The notes: generated by a model from the letters alone, not told the origin. Shown: positions 1 through 7,659, numbered from the stretch's first letter. The stretch is 9,684 nt of DNA from Candidatus Stygibacter frigidus (GCA_030765325.1 JAVCCT010000272.1:1-9684), one strand, 5' to 3'. Numbers and translations are program-made.

Positions 1-3000
1 GCAGTTACAGCTATTATCGGGATATGTTTAGTATCTTCTGATTTTTTTAGTATGCCCAATAATTCAATCCCGCTCATCCTGGGCAGATTAATATCCAGCA
101 GGATCAGATCGGGTATTTGTGACACCGCTATTTTGAGACCGGTAATTCCATCAATCGCCTTGATTATGCGATACTTTTTTGGTATTATCGCCATCATAGT
201 TAACATATTATCAGCATTATCTTCAATTATCAAGATGCGCTTTTGTTCCGATATTAACTTATCACTCGTATTAAGTTCACTTACTTTATATACTTTATTC
301 TCTGCTTTGTCTTTTTTCAACATCAGATTGATCTTATATTTCAAGCTGTTAAGATCAACGTCTCCTTTTTGCACTAACTGCTGAACATTATTTGAACTTA
401 GCCTTGCCAGATCAGATTTGTCAAGATCTCTCGCTGTCAGTATCAATACAGGAAGAGTTCTGGTTTTATCCTGGCTCCGAATATTTTCCAATACTTCAAA
501 ACCATCCATTTCCGGCATCATCAGGTCAAGTATTATCCCATCTGGTATCTTATGCTTCACAAATTCCAGAGCTTCAACCCCGTTATGCGCTACTGAAACC
601 TGGTAACCCATTTTATGAAGCACCATTTTCATCTGGATCACAGCAGATTCATTATCTTCTACTAATAATAACCACCCTTTACTTGATGGGTTACTCACTT
701 CTTTCTCATATCTGCTATATTCTTTTCTTAAAATTACAGGATCAATATCTTCGATACCTTTCCATTGCAAAGGCAATAATACTCTAAAAGTGCTTCCTTT
801 ACCAGGTTCACTCATGACCTCAATATCTCCATGCAATAATTTTATCAGCTTCCCTGCTATTGCCAGGCCAAGACCCGTCCCCTCATATTGTCTCGAAGTT
901 GACCCATCTAACTGCCGAAACTCTTCAAATATATGGGGCAGTTTATCTCTTTCAATACCAATTCCGGTATCTTCAATCACGATCTGGAGATAATCTCCTT
1001 CTACTTTAGCAGAAATCTTTACAAATCCTTTCTCTGTGAATTTTACTGCATTTCCAACAAGATTCTGAATTATCTGATGCAGTCTAATTTCATCTGTGAT
1101 CAGAACAGGTGATTTTTCCGGTAATTCAAGTTTTATCCCAATTCCCTTTTTATCCGCCAGAGGCTTCATTATATCATGAATATTTTCTAATACCGAGGTA
1201 ATATAAAGCTGGTTCGGATTAAGCTCTATTTTGCCTGCTTCTATTTTGGAGAAATCAAGTATATCATTGATCAAATGCAATAATCTTCTGCCATTACGCT
1301 CTATTATCTGTAAATATTCCAGCTCTTCTTTATCTAATTTTTCCTGACTGCGCTCGTATAATATCTCTGAAAGCGCCAGCACTGAATTCAAAGGAGTGCG
1401 TAATTCATGACTCATATTAGATAGGAACTCGCTCTTCAGCTTAGTACCTTCCAAAATCTGTTCTTTTTGCTTCTCTAATTCTATATTCTGTTCCTGCAAT
1501 TCAGAGGAACTCTGCTGCAATTCTTCTGCCTGCTGATGTAATTCTTCTGCCTGAGATTGGAGCTCCTCTGCCTGGGCTTGTAATTTATCATTGCTCTGTT
1601 TCAAAGTATATGCCAGTACCCGCGTTTTCTCTGTGTGTAATATATTGGAATATGTTCGGTTTATTGCATTCCAGGATATGTTAAGTGAATCAGTGAACTC
1701 ATCACTATATTCATATATGCTTGCCAGCGATATTACTGCCACTACTTCTTCTCCAGAAAGTATGGGAATCGTTATTATCTCCCTGGGTTTCAATTCGCCT
1801 GATATTGCGATATAGGCAAATTTAGTGTCAACGGGTATTTCTTTAAAATGATATATCCGCTTCGCTGCAAGGGCTGTCCCTAATTCTCCTGCCTCATCTG
1901 TGATTCCAAATGATTGCTTCAATATTTGGTTTCCTCCTATTGAATGCAAATGCTCAAATTTATTGCCCTCTTCATTTAAAATATAGAATGCTCCTATTAC
2001 GGAATGGCTCAATCCCATCAATTCCGTTAACAACTTCGAAGCGAAATCTTTCTGGATGGGATTTCCAATCAAGACATTAGAAATTTTATCTATCCCTTCT
2101 CGAATTCGTACCTGAAAATCAATAGATTCTGCCATTACGTTCACAGATTTTGCCAGCGCTCCCATCTCATCTCGTTTCCTTATCTGATTTCTTGCCCCAT
2201 ATTCACCATACTCTATCTGTTTTGCCATATTCTTTAGCTCAACAATAGGTCTGGTTATTGCCTTGCTGATCATTATACTCACCACCACGATCACAAAACA
2301 GATAATCAAAACAAGTAAGAGAAATTCCTTCAGAAATTTATTTGCCGGCTCCATTACTTCTTTGAGATCCTGTTTGCACACAAATCCCCAGCCCGTCTCT
2401 GGTATATAAGTATAGGCTGCCAATACTCTTTCACCTCGATAATCTTCGACCTCTATTACACCAAATTCTCCATTTGCTGCCCGAACAGCTGGTTCGGCAA
2501 TTATCTTCAATCTCAATGGTGCATTATCATACCAGCGCAACTTGTTTAATGCCAGCATATTATGATTTACTATCAAAGTCTCTCCGGAATTCCCCAAGCC
2601 TGTTCGCAGCTGCAAGAGATTATAAAGAGAATAATCAAGATTTACTCGCGCAGCAAGAACACCAACTATATGCTCTCCACCATGTTTACGGCAAAATATG
2701 GGTATGGAAAATCCCAACGCATTTCCCTCAATATCACTGGAATAATAGATGTCTTTTAAAAATAGCTCTCTGGTTTTTATAGGAACTGTAAAGAATTCGT
2801 CATCTGATTTATCGAGCCCTTCCCGATACTGCTTAGTGGAAATAATGATTTTGCCCGTTGCTGGATCCATCACAAATATTTCATTATAATCAGGGAAATT
2901 CTTACGGTAGTTTTGTAAAATATCTCGCACCCTGTTAATTAATCCTGCTTCCACATTTGCTGGTTCACTGCAATCTGAAAGATTCTCAAGGTCTGTCAAA

Positions 3001-3242
3001 TCAAAATCACGGGAAGTAACTTCCAAATCACCTTTGCGCTCTGCAATCCAGTTCTTTAGCCGATCCACTTTTAAATCGCGTATGGCTTCCAGTTTTTTAT
3101 AATTCATCCGTTTTAATTCATCTACCTGCTCTATATACAGATATATTGCAGTAAAAAACATAGGAATGATTGCTATCAACAGAAACCAGAACATTATTCT
3201 GTTTTTTGTTTTTCTAAAAAAACCTTCTCGATTTTTTGCCAT
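1..3242 (-). CDS. Membrane hybrid sensor histidine kinase with dCache-HAMP-GAF-HisKA-HATPase-REC-REC (3' end cut by window edge)
   Basis: One open frame runs from the ATG at 3242 to base 1, giving 1080 residues with no stop, so the C-terminus is missing. Visible order: short basic N-terminus; TM helix at about 16-37; extracytoplasmic dCache-like sensor at about 38-305; TM helix at about 306-328; HAMP at about 328-382; GAF at about 385-535; coiled coil at about 546-602 with three AEEL heptads (558-575). HisKA follows with SHELRTPL and phospho-acceptor His612. The HATPase has N box NLVGNAVKF (727-735), G1 box DTGIG (758-762), F box FEEF and G2 box GTGLGLA (788-794). Receiver 1 has LVEDNE, ILDLMMPEMDG (phospho-Asp906) and a QKGD lysine. 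Receiver 2 has IIEDNAD and LLDINLPRMSG (Asp1050), and stops at its AVTA strand. The family autophosphorylates on His and relays to Asp. The ligand is unknown and no output domain is visible. The start is set by TAAGGA eight bases upstream, overlapping the CheR stop, so the two genes are probably co-translated. Confidence 0.95.
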   Translation of the reverse strand, partial: MAKNREGFFRKTKNRIMFWFLLIAIIPMFFTAIYLYIEQVDELKRMNYKKLEAIRDLKVDRLKNWIAERKGDLEVTSRDFDLTDLENLSDCSEPANVEAGLINRVRDILQNYRKNFPDYNEIFVMDPATGKIIISTKQYREGLDKSDDEFFTVPIKTRELFLKDIYYSSDIEGNALGFSIPIFCRKHGGEHIVGVLAARVNLDYSLYNLLQLRTGLGNSGETLIVNHNMLALNKLRWYDNAPLRLKIIAEPAVRAANGEFGVIEVEDYRGERVLAAYTYIPETGWGFVCKQDLKEVMEPANKFLKEFLLLVLIICFVIVVVSIMISKAITRPIVELKNMAKQIEYGEYGARNQIRKRDEMGALAKSVNVMAESIDFQVRIREGIDKISNVLIGNPIQKDFASKLLTELMGLSHSVIGAFYILNEEGNKFEHLHSIGGNQILKQSFGITDEAGELGTALAAKRIYHFKEIPVDTKFAYIAISGELKPREIITIPILSGEEVVAVISLASIYEYSDEFTDSLNISWNAINRTYSNILHTEKTRVLAYTLKQSNDKLQAQAEELQSQAEELHQQAEELQQSSSELQEQNIELEKQKEQILEGTKLKSEFLSNMSHELRTPLNSVLALSEILYERSQEKLDKEELEYLQIIERNGRRLLHLINDILDFSKIEAGKIELNPNQLYITSVLENIHDIMKPLADKKGIGIKLELPEKSPVLITDEIRLHQIIQNLVGNAVKFTEKGFVKISAKVEGDYLQIVIEDTGIGIERDKLPHIFEEFRQLDGSTSRQYEGTGLGLAIAGKLIKLLHGDIEVMSEPGKGSTFRVLLPLQWKGIEDIDPVILRKEYSRYEKEVSNPSSKGWLLLVEDNESAVIQMKMVLHKMGYQVSVAHNGVEALEFVKHKIPDGIILDLMMPEMDGFEVLENIRSQDKTRTLPVLILTARDLDKSDLARLSSNNVQQLVQKGDVDLNSLKYKINLMLKKDKAENKVYKVSELNTSDKLISEQKRILIIEDNADNMLTMMAIIPKKYRIIKAIDGITGLKIAVSQIPDLILLDINLPRMSGIELLGILKKSEDTKHIPIIAVT
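1519..1580 (-). repeat. 21-base-period repeat encoding AEEL heptads in the kinase coiled coil
   Basis: AATTCTTCTGCCTG occurs at 1519-1532 and again at 1540-1553 (+ strand), with a diverged third copy ending at 1580. The 21-base period encodes heptads QAQAEEL, QSQAEEL and HQQAEEL at residues 555-575, followed by a diverged QQSSSEL. This signalling helix links GAF to the histidine-phosphorylation domain. Confidence 0.8.
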
Positions 3243-3253
3243 TTTTTATTTCC

Positions 3254-4072
3254 TTAATACTTCTTTTTATAGATCTTGCTGATAGGTGCCACCTGCTTTA
3301 ATCCTCTATTATGTTGTTTCCCCACCTGCTCTACCTCTCCTAACATCAGATATCCTCCAATGTTTAGGGAATCATATAACCTCTGCTCAATTTTCTCCTG
3401 ATAAACAACATTATAATAGATCATCAAATTTCGACACAGTACTAAATCAAAATTACCATAAATACTCTCCGCCGGGAAGATATTATTCTCACTCAATTGA
3501 TCGTGAAACGAAAAACTTACCATTTCCCTGATCCGATCTGCGATCACATATTTATCATCTTTTTCGGTAAAATACTTCTGTAAAAGACCATATTTCACTT
3601 CCTGAACCAAATCTTTGTGATACACTCCCTCACTCGCTTTTGATAATGCTTTCCTGTCAATATCAGTTGCAAAGATCACCGTATCAAGTGTATCTTTGCC
3701 CAGATGATCTGCCACCAGTATTGCCAGTGTATATGCCTCTTCTCCTGTCGCGCAACCTGCTGACCAGATCCGTAATGGATCTTTATCCTCAAGTTTCTTG
3801 ATGATCATAAATCCAAGTATTTTATTGATGATCTCAAAATCAAGCGGATTGCGAAAAAAATGACTAACCTTTATCGTTACCACCTGCAATAATGGCTCTA
3901 ATTCTTCTTTATGGGTTAATAAATATTGATAATAACTCTCCAGATCTTTACTGCCCGTGGCAGCATATCGCATTTTTATCCGACGAGAAAACATACTGTA
4001 TGAACAGCCAGAAAAGTCATATTTCCCCTTTTTGAGCATTAAATCTAATATCTGGCTAATTATCATATCCAT
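3254..4072 (-). CDS. cheR: CheR-type SAM-dependent protein-glutamate methyltransferase, stand-alone
   Basis: The 272-residue protein has the usual length and layout of CheR: a small helical N-terminal domain (1 to about 60, including FSRRIKMRY), then a Rossmann SAM-binding domain. Visible motifs are HFFR (71-74), the SAM glycine loop SAGCATGEEAY (about 104-114), ATDID (about 135-139) and the family signature FDLVLCRNLMIYY (about 208-220). The C-terminal LGEVE replaces the usual LGHSE. CheR enzymes methylate glutamate side chains in receptor coiled coils in the cytoplasm. An ATG at 4102 would add 10 residues, but it has no Shine-Dalgarno. The ATG at 4072 has GGAG five bases upstream and lies downstream of the candidate promoter's expected start site, so I prefer it. 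No CheB, MCP, CheA or CheW gene is present. The only partner is the hybrid kinase 11 bases downstream, suggesting that the target is that kinase or a receptor elsewhere. The fold is certain; the substrate is not. Confidence 0.93.
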   Translation of the reverse strand: MDMIISQILDLMLKKGKYDFSGCSYSMFSRRIKMRYAATGSKDLESYYQYLLTHKEELEPLLQVVTIKVSHFFRNPLDFEIINKILGFMIIKKLEDKDPLRIWSAGCATGEEAYTLAILVADHLGKDTLDTVIFATDIDRKALSKASEGVYHKDLVQEVKYGLLQKYFTEKDDKYVIADRIREMVSFSFHDQLSENNIFPAESIYGNFDLVLCRNLMIYYNVVYQEKIEQRLYDSLNIGGYLMLGEVEQVGKQHNRGLKQVAPISKIYKKKY

Positions 4073-4103
4073 ATACACTCCAATCTCGGCTTTCCCCTGC
4101 ATA

Positions 4104-4133
4104 ATTAACTACATCTGCCCCAAATACTGTCAA
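4104..4133 (-). promoter_or_regulatory. Candidate sigma-70-type promoter for the cheR-kinase operon
   Basis: A perfect TTGACA (-35, bases 4133-4128) is followed after 18 bases by GTTAAT (-10, 4109-4104), which matches four of six consensus positions. Transcription would start near 4097, just downstream of the first possible CheR ATG (4102) and about 25 bases before the preferred ATG (4072). This fits the later start. The weak -10 and the long spacer keep confidence low. Confidence 0.4.
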
Positions 4134-4421
4134 GTAAAGAATTTAAATTAGCATTCACCCGGAATTAATTTATAACTTGTCTTTGATAATTGTGTGGTGC
4201 ATTAGCCGTCACCATCCGGGAGTCAACTTAACTTTATAAAAGCCCCCCATCTAAAACCTTCTGGATGGTCAAAGACCTCCGGAATGGTTGACCGTTTTAA
4301 ACAAATACTATCTCCATAATCCCCAATTATTTATACCTGTTAGTATTGATAAAAACAAGCAAATACCTAAAGAATTGAAAGTTAATCACAAGTTCCTTAT
4401 AATCACATCATTATGGTATAT
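4134..4421. other. Noncoding region between the cheR promoter and the tRNA terminator
   Basis: About 290 bases without a credible gene. The repeat cluster described separately occupies its middle. On either side the sequence is AT-rich and shows no strong hairpin, no matched promoter boxes and no reading frame with a ribosome binding site. A TATAAA-like box lies on the minus strand near 4165-4175 but lacks a recognisable -35. This stretch could hold the 5' control region of the cheR operon. Confidence 0.4.
4208..4293. repeat. Degenerate ~20-base intergenic repeat cluster (one inverted, two direct copies)
   Basis: Read on the + strand, AAAACCTTCTGGATGGTCA (4253-4271) and AAGACCTCCGGAATGGTTGA (4272-4291) are adjacent, similar copies of one unit. 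A third copy lies inverted at 4208-4229; its reverse complement contains GACTCCCGGATGGTGAC. Bases 4211-4222 pair with 4258-4269 in a 12-bp stem with two G·T pairs and a 35-base loop. GGTCAA (4267-4272) can instead pair with TTGACC (4288-4293). The two stems share bases 4267-4269, so they exclude each other. No coding frame explains the region. It may be the remnant of an interspersed repeat family or a structured untranslated element; which one cannot be decided from a single copy of the locus. Confidence 0.5.
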
Positions 4422-4449
4422 AAAAAAAAGCCAGAATCGCTTCCGACTT
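4422..4449 (-). terminator. Intrinsic terminator of the tRNA-Arg gene
   Basis: On the minus strand, AAGTCGGAA and TTCTGGCTT form a 9-bp stem (two G·U pairs) closed by a GCGA tetraloop of the stable GNRA class. It is followed by eight T. It begins about nine bases after the encoded CCA of the tRNA. This is a textbook rho-independent terminator, and it separates the upstream genes from the cheR operon. Confidence 0.88.
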
Positions 4450-4457
4450 CATATTGA

Positions 4458-4534
4458 TGGTGTCCCCGACGCGATTCGAACGCACGGCCTTTTGATCCGG
4501 AGTCAAACGCTCTATCCAACTGAGCTACGGGGAC
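4458..4534 (-). tRNA. tRNA-Arg(CCG): tRNA-Arg, anticodon CCG, with encoded CCA
   Basis: The minus strand folds into a complete cloverleaf. The acceptor stem GTCCCCG pairs fully with CGGGGAC. The D arm is GCTC-AGTTGGATA-GAGC. The anticodon stem TTTGA/TCAAA carries the loop CTCCGGA, with anticodon CCG at 4500-4498 reading the Arg codon CGG. The variable loop is AGGCC. The T arm is GTGCG-TTCGAAT-CGCGT, whose outer two pairs are G·U wobbles. The discriminator is A73 (4461) and the CCA end is encoded at 4460-4458. The body is 74 bases, or 77 with CCA. No canonical promoter sits directly upstream; a TTGACA lies at 4583-4578 and a TATAAT at 4653-4648, neither with a good partner box. The gene has its own terminator. 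Confidence 0.97.
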
Positions 4535-4724
4535 ACTTACTATTATCTCTCAATTCACAATTTCTGCTCTTAAACTATGTCAAATCTGAAGCCTGCCAAT
4601 AATTATTCAAGCTTTTTTTATAATCATCAATTTAGCAAGCACTATATATTATATACTTTCCACCTAATCAATTTTGTATTTTATCTGCTAATTAAGGTAA
4701 TTAAATTTGAGGAAAAAGGGGTAA
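4535..4724. other. AT-rich spacer between xerD and tRNA-Arg
   Basis: There is no gene here. On the minus strand it holds isolated promoter-like boxes (TATAAT at 4653-4648, TTGACA at 4583-4578) that could serve the tRNA, but no well-spaced pair. On the + strand, AGCCTG and CAAGCT flank the palindrome AATAATTATT and are followed by a run of seven T (about 4588-4619). This is a weak terminator-like hairpin with a mismatch. It faces the wrong way for all genes in the window and is only suggestive. No clear terminator follows xerD, so read-through into the tRNA is possible. Confidence 0.35.
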
Positions 4725-5633
4725 TTATTTTCTGGGATGATAAAGTCTGTGCTCTTTTATTATAAATTTCTTATCTATATTAGAATATATCTGGGTGGTA
4801 TTAATACTCACGTGACCCAATAGAATCTGCACGATTCTAAGATTTGCACCTGCTTCCACCAGATGCGTGGCAAATGAATGCCGGATGGTGTGTGGACTTA
4901 CTCTTTTGCTAATACCAGCAGCTAAAGCGAGTTTATCAATTATCTTCCAGGCACCCATTCGCGAAAGCGGTTTGCCAAACCGATTCAGGAAAAGAGTATC
5001 ATCCTGCTGCCATTTCAATAATGCCGGTCGGTAATCCTGCCAGTATTTTTTCACAAAAGCAAGTGATTTCCCGGCAACAGGTACCACTCTCTGCTTGCGA
5101 CCTTTGCCAAATACTCTCACTACTTCCTCTTCCCAGTAGATGTCATGAGTGGTGAGATTGATCGTTTCCGATATCCTCAATCCGCTGGCATACATTAATT
5201 CCAGCATTGCTTTGCTGCGCCAGTGCAAAGGAGTATCCAGCGGTATGGCATCCAGCAGCTTCAGCATTTCTCTAAGTGATAATACATCCGGGATCTTATG
5301 ATCATACTTGATTGCCGGTATATCGGTGAGATTGAGCTTAAGTGGGACATCTTCTTCCATCAAAAATGTTAGCAGTGATTTTAGGGATGAGCGTTTGCGA
5401 GCCACCGTACTGGCTTCCATACCAATTTCCTGCAGCGATGCCAGATAGCCAATCACTTCTTTGGAAGTAGTATCTTCCAGTTTGCAATCGATGTAATTGA
5501 TAAATTCCTGACAATCCTGGAAATAGGAATAAACAGTATTTTCGGCTAACCCCTGCTCAGCTTCGAGATAAAAGCGGAAGTTATTTAACCAGGCTCTGTT
5601 ATGATGCCTGAAATGAGTATCATTTCGATTCAT
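4725..5633 (-). CDS. xerD: XerD-type tyrosine recombinase
   Basis: The 302-residue protein has the standard length of XerC/XerD. The N-terminal SAM-like core-binding domain is at about 10-97. The catalytic domain carries the complete active site: Arg153 (ASGLRISE), Lys177 (GKGRKQR), His248 and Arg251 (SPHTIRHSFATHL), His274 (LLGHVS) and nucleophile Tyr283 (TTQIY). The C-terminal ending YHPRK resembles the HHPRA end of Escherichia coli XerD, so XerD is preferred over XerC. In that family two recombinases resolve chromosome dimers at dif under FtsK control; here no dif-like site or second recombinase is visible. The ATG overlaps the small membrane protein gene by 14 bases. An in-frame TGA lies 15 bases upstream, so the gene cannot be extended. 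AGAGG lies only about three bases before the ATG, suggesting dependence on translational coupling. Confidence 0.93.
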   Translation of the reverse strand: MNRNDTHFRHHNRAWLNNFRFYLEAEQGLAENTVYSYFQDCQEFINYIDCKLEDTTSKEVIGYLASLQEIGMEASTVARKRSSLKSLLTFLMEEDVPLKLNLTDIPAIKYDHKIPDVLSLREMLKLLDAIPLDTPLHWRSKAMLELMYASGLRISETINLTTHDIYWEEEVVRVFGKGRKQRVVPVAGKSLAFVKKYWQDYRPALLKWQQDDTLFLNRFGKPLSRMGAWKIIDKLALAAGISKRVSPHTIRHSFATHLVEAGANLRIVQILLGHVSINTTQIYSNIDKKFIIKEHRLYHPRK

Positions 5634-5850
5634 CTTCCTCTTCGATCACTTCAAAATCTGCATCTTCTATATTGTCCTTCTTCGCTTTATCAACCTTTTT
5701 GCTACTACTTCTGAAAGCAATATATAAAATGATCGGAATGGTGATATACCAATATCTGATACCTGCTACGAACAAAAAACTGGCAAATCTTAGTATAAGC
5801 GACATGATAATAATAATTACCAGCCAGAAAATCAATGTGTTCATTTTCAT
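5620..5850 (-). CDS. Small two-helix membrane protein with acidic C-terminal tail, function unknown
   Basis: The 76-residue protein starts MKMNTLIFWL. Two hydrophobic segments (about 4-19 and 25-46) are followed by a Ser/Lys-rich stretch and a strongly acidic tail (DADFEVIEEEDE), probably cytoplasmic. The start is set by GGAAGG at 5863-5858, seven bases upstream; these bases are the last codons of the preceding TPR gene. A longer frame from 5904 would overlap that gene by 53 bases and has no better signal, so it is rejected. The stop overlaps xerD by 14 bases. Short proteins of this shape occur as uncharacterised genes in FCB bacteria. I cannot assign a family with certainty and give no function. 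Confidence 0.8.
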   Translation of the reverse strand: MKMNTLIFWLVIIIIMSLILRFASFLFVAGIRYWYITIPIILYIAFRSSSKKVDKAKKDNIEDADFEVIEEEDESK

Positions 5851-5851
5851 A

Positions 5852-7627
5852 TTAGTACCTTCCTTTATTAATTGCATTAAATTCATTTCTAAATTTGGGA
5901 GCAAAGATAGATTGTGGGTTCTCTTTCAGGAAATCTGTGATATATTCCCGCTTCAGACTGTCTGAGCTGGTATGCTGCATAAGCTGAAGATCAGCATATT
6001 CACCTAAAAAGGGATTCTCAAATTCCTTTTGCCACCATGAGATTGCTTCTGCATTATCCAAATCCTCTTCCCATTCAGCAGCCAGAAGCTGGATTTCATC
6101 ATCTCCAGAAAGATCATAAATATCAGTGAGAATATCCAGTGCTTCAAGATTTTTGTATAAACCCCGCAAGCGCCAGGCTTCAAAAAGCTGTTCATGATAT
6201 TCCTTAGGCAGGCTGGAAGTTATCTGAGTGAGATACAGAGCTTGAGAAGTTAATTTACTGTCCGGTAGATTAATGATTAGTTCTCCCAGCAGACTATCTG
6301 CCAGGGCATCCTGCTGCATTAATGCTATCTGCCAGGTGTAATAAACGCTTTTTTTATAAATATCCGTCCCAGATTCTTCATCAGCAAGCACTTTTGCCAG
6401 CTGCTTTCCTGCTGTCTCCAGATCACCGGATTTGATGCGGTAGTCTATCACTCTAAATTCTATTTCCTTGCGCTGCATATCATTAAGAGCATATTCCGCT
6501 GCTTCATTGAGGTAATCTATCACCTGTTTTGGGGATTTATCTAATCTGATTGCCAAATCTGACAACAGCAAACGTGATAACTTGGATGACTGAGTTCGAT
6601 AGCGATACTTTCCAGTCTGCAATTTCTTATTATTATAAACCAGCATCAGTTCGTCTTCCGCCAGTTGATATTTATGCTGTCTGATATAGATCTGGGCAAT
6701 GGATATCTGAGCATCCGCCTTAAGATCAGGCTCGTCAACTCTGGTCTCATATTGCTTAAATGCCTTAAGAGCCACATCGTAATTACCCATCTTATCCAGT
6801 TCTTCAGCAAAATTGAGCAGCTTATTCTCATCCAGCAACTGATACTGCTCCAGTGCCAGGTCAAAATCTTTCACATAAGCCAGACATAAGGCATAAGCCT
6901 CTATCACTTCCATATTATCAGAGTTTTCGCGGAATTGTTTCACGGTTTTTATCACATCTTTATCGCGATTCAACATTCCTTCCAGATTGTTCATCACATA
7001 ATGCAGATATTGCTTATTACGCTCCAGATGCTTAAGATATTCATTGGCAGCCAGATTATTTTCAGATTGACTTTGATAAGAGCGCGCCAGATCAAGCGTA
7101 AATAAATAATCGTCTTTAGTTACTTTTCTGGCTTCTTCCAGAACTTGAGATGACTTCTCATATTGTCCGCTGCCACTATATATCCGAGACATATCCTGAT
7201 AGACATTCACGTTGTTCTTGTTATCTGCCATATATTTATCGCCCAGCTTGAAGGCTTCCTTTGTTTCTCCATTTCGGATCAGTAAAGGAATCTTTATCCT
7301 GAGATAATTATAAGCAGGAATGATAGCTTTCTTTTCTTCCAGTATCTTATTTGTTTCTTCATATTTTGAGACGCGCATCAGATTATTAAGCAGATCCTCC
7401 ACGATCTCCCAGTCATCAGGATATTTGTCCATTAGTTCACGATAGATGGTATTTGCCTGTTCAAATTTACGTCTGGAAGCATACCTTTCCGCCTGCTTGG
7501 TCATGATCGTTTTTTCATCATAAGCATCTTGCTGCTTATCAGCATTTGCTCTTGAGATTGTTTGAACCTGCTGTCCCCAAAGAGTACTTGCGATAACAAG
7601 GATGAGTATTAATCCTATATTTTTCAT
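5852..7627 (-). CDS. Secreted/periplasmic TPR-repeat protein
   Basis: The 591-residue protein begins with a signal peptide (MKNIGLILILVIASTLWG, probable cleavage near WG-QQ at residue 18-19), so it is exported. The rest is almost wholly helical. TPR-like helix pairs are clearest at about 43-100 (ERYASRRKFEQANTIYRELM), 140-165, 180-205, 255-285 and 305-330 (IAQIYIRQHKYQLAEDELML). More degenerate helical repeats run to the C-terminus. TPR arrays are protein-binding scaffolds; the partner is not evident, and the adjacent DUF4175-like protein is the natural candidate. An ATG at 7657 would add MALIKAFRRR and leave only two bases after the upstream stop. The ATG at 7627 has AGGAG four bases upstream and gives a normal signal peptide, so it is preferred. 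One base separates its stop from the next gene. Confidence 0.88.
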   Translation of the reverse strand: MKNIGLILILVIASTLWGQQVQTISRANADKQQDAYDEKTIMTKQAERYASRRKFEQANTIYRELMDKYPDDWEIVEDLLNNLMRVSKYEETNKILEEKKAIIPAYNYLRIKIPLLIRNGETKEAFKLGDKYMADNKNNVNVYQDMSRIYSGSGQYEKSSQVLEEARKVTKDDYLFTLDLARSYQSQSENNLAANEYLKHLERNKQYLHYVMNNLEGMLNRDKDVIKTVKQFRENSDNMEVIEAYALCLAYVKDFDLALEQYQLLDENKLLNFAEELDKMGNYDVALKAFKQYETRVDEPDLKADAQISIAQIYIRQHKYQLAEDELMLVYNNKKLQTGKYRYRTQSSKLSRLLLSDLAIRLDKSPKQVIDYLNEAAEYALNDMQRKEIEFRVIDYRIKSGDLETAGKQLAKVLADEESGTDIYKKSVYYTWQIALMQQDALADSLLGELIINLPDSKLTSQALYLTQITSSLPKEYHEQLFEAWRLRGLYKNLEALDILTDIYDLSGDDEIQLLAAEWEEDLDNAEAISWWQKEFENPFLGEYADLQLMQHTSSDSLKREYITDFLKENPQSIFAPKFRNEFNAINKGRY

Positions 7628-7659
7628 TCTTCTCCTGAATGCTTTTATTAAAGCCATCT

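Noticed and set aside
52..993. + strand frames opposite the receiver and ATPase domains
   Set aside because: The minus strand carries a continuous frame with all kinase and receiver motifs; these frames are shadows.
4103..4460. Possible CRISPR or riboswitch in the intergenic region
   Set aside because: The repeat copies are too few, too diverged and partly inverted with no spacers of even length. No known riboswitch core motif was recognised.
4288..4602. + strand frame of 104 codons across the tRNA locus
   Set aside because: It runs through a complete tRNA gene and its terminator on the other strand, and lacks a ribosome binding site.
4458..5633. XerD beside a tRNA gene as a mobile-element integrase with its attachment site
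   Set aside because: No repeat of the tRNA 3' end is seen elsewhere in the window, there are no phage or conjugation genes, the protein has the length and C-terminal end of housekeeping XerD, and it is embedded in an operon with cellular genes. Flanking sequence beyond the window could still change this.
6004..6864. Short minus-strand frames (6004-6195, 6646-6864) within the TPR gene
   Set aside because: Alternative frames inside a gene with a signal peptide and helical repeats; Trp/Met/Ser-rich composition typical of out-of-frame reading.
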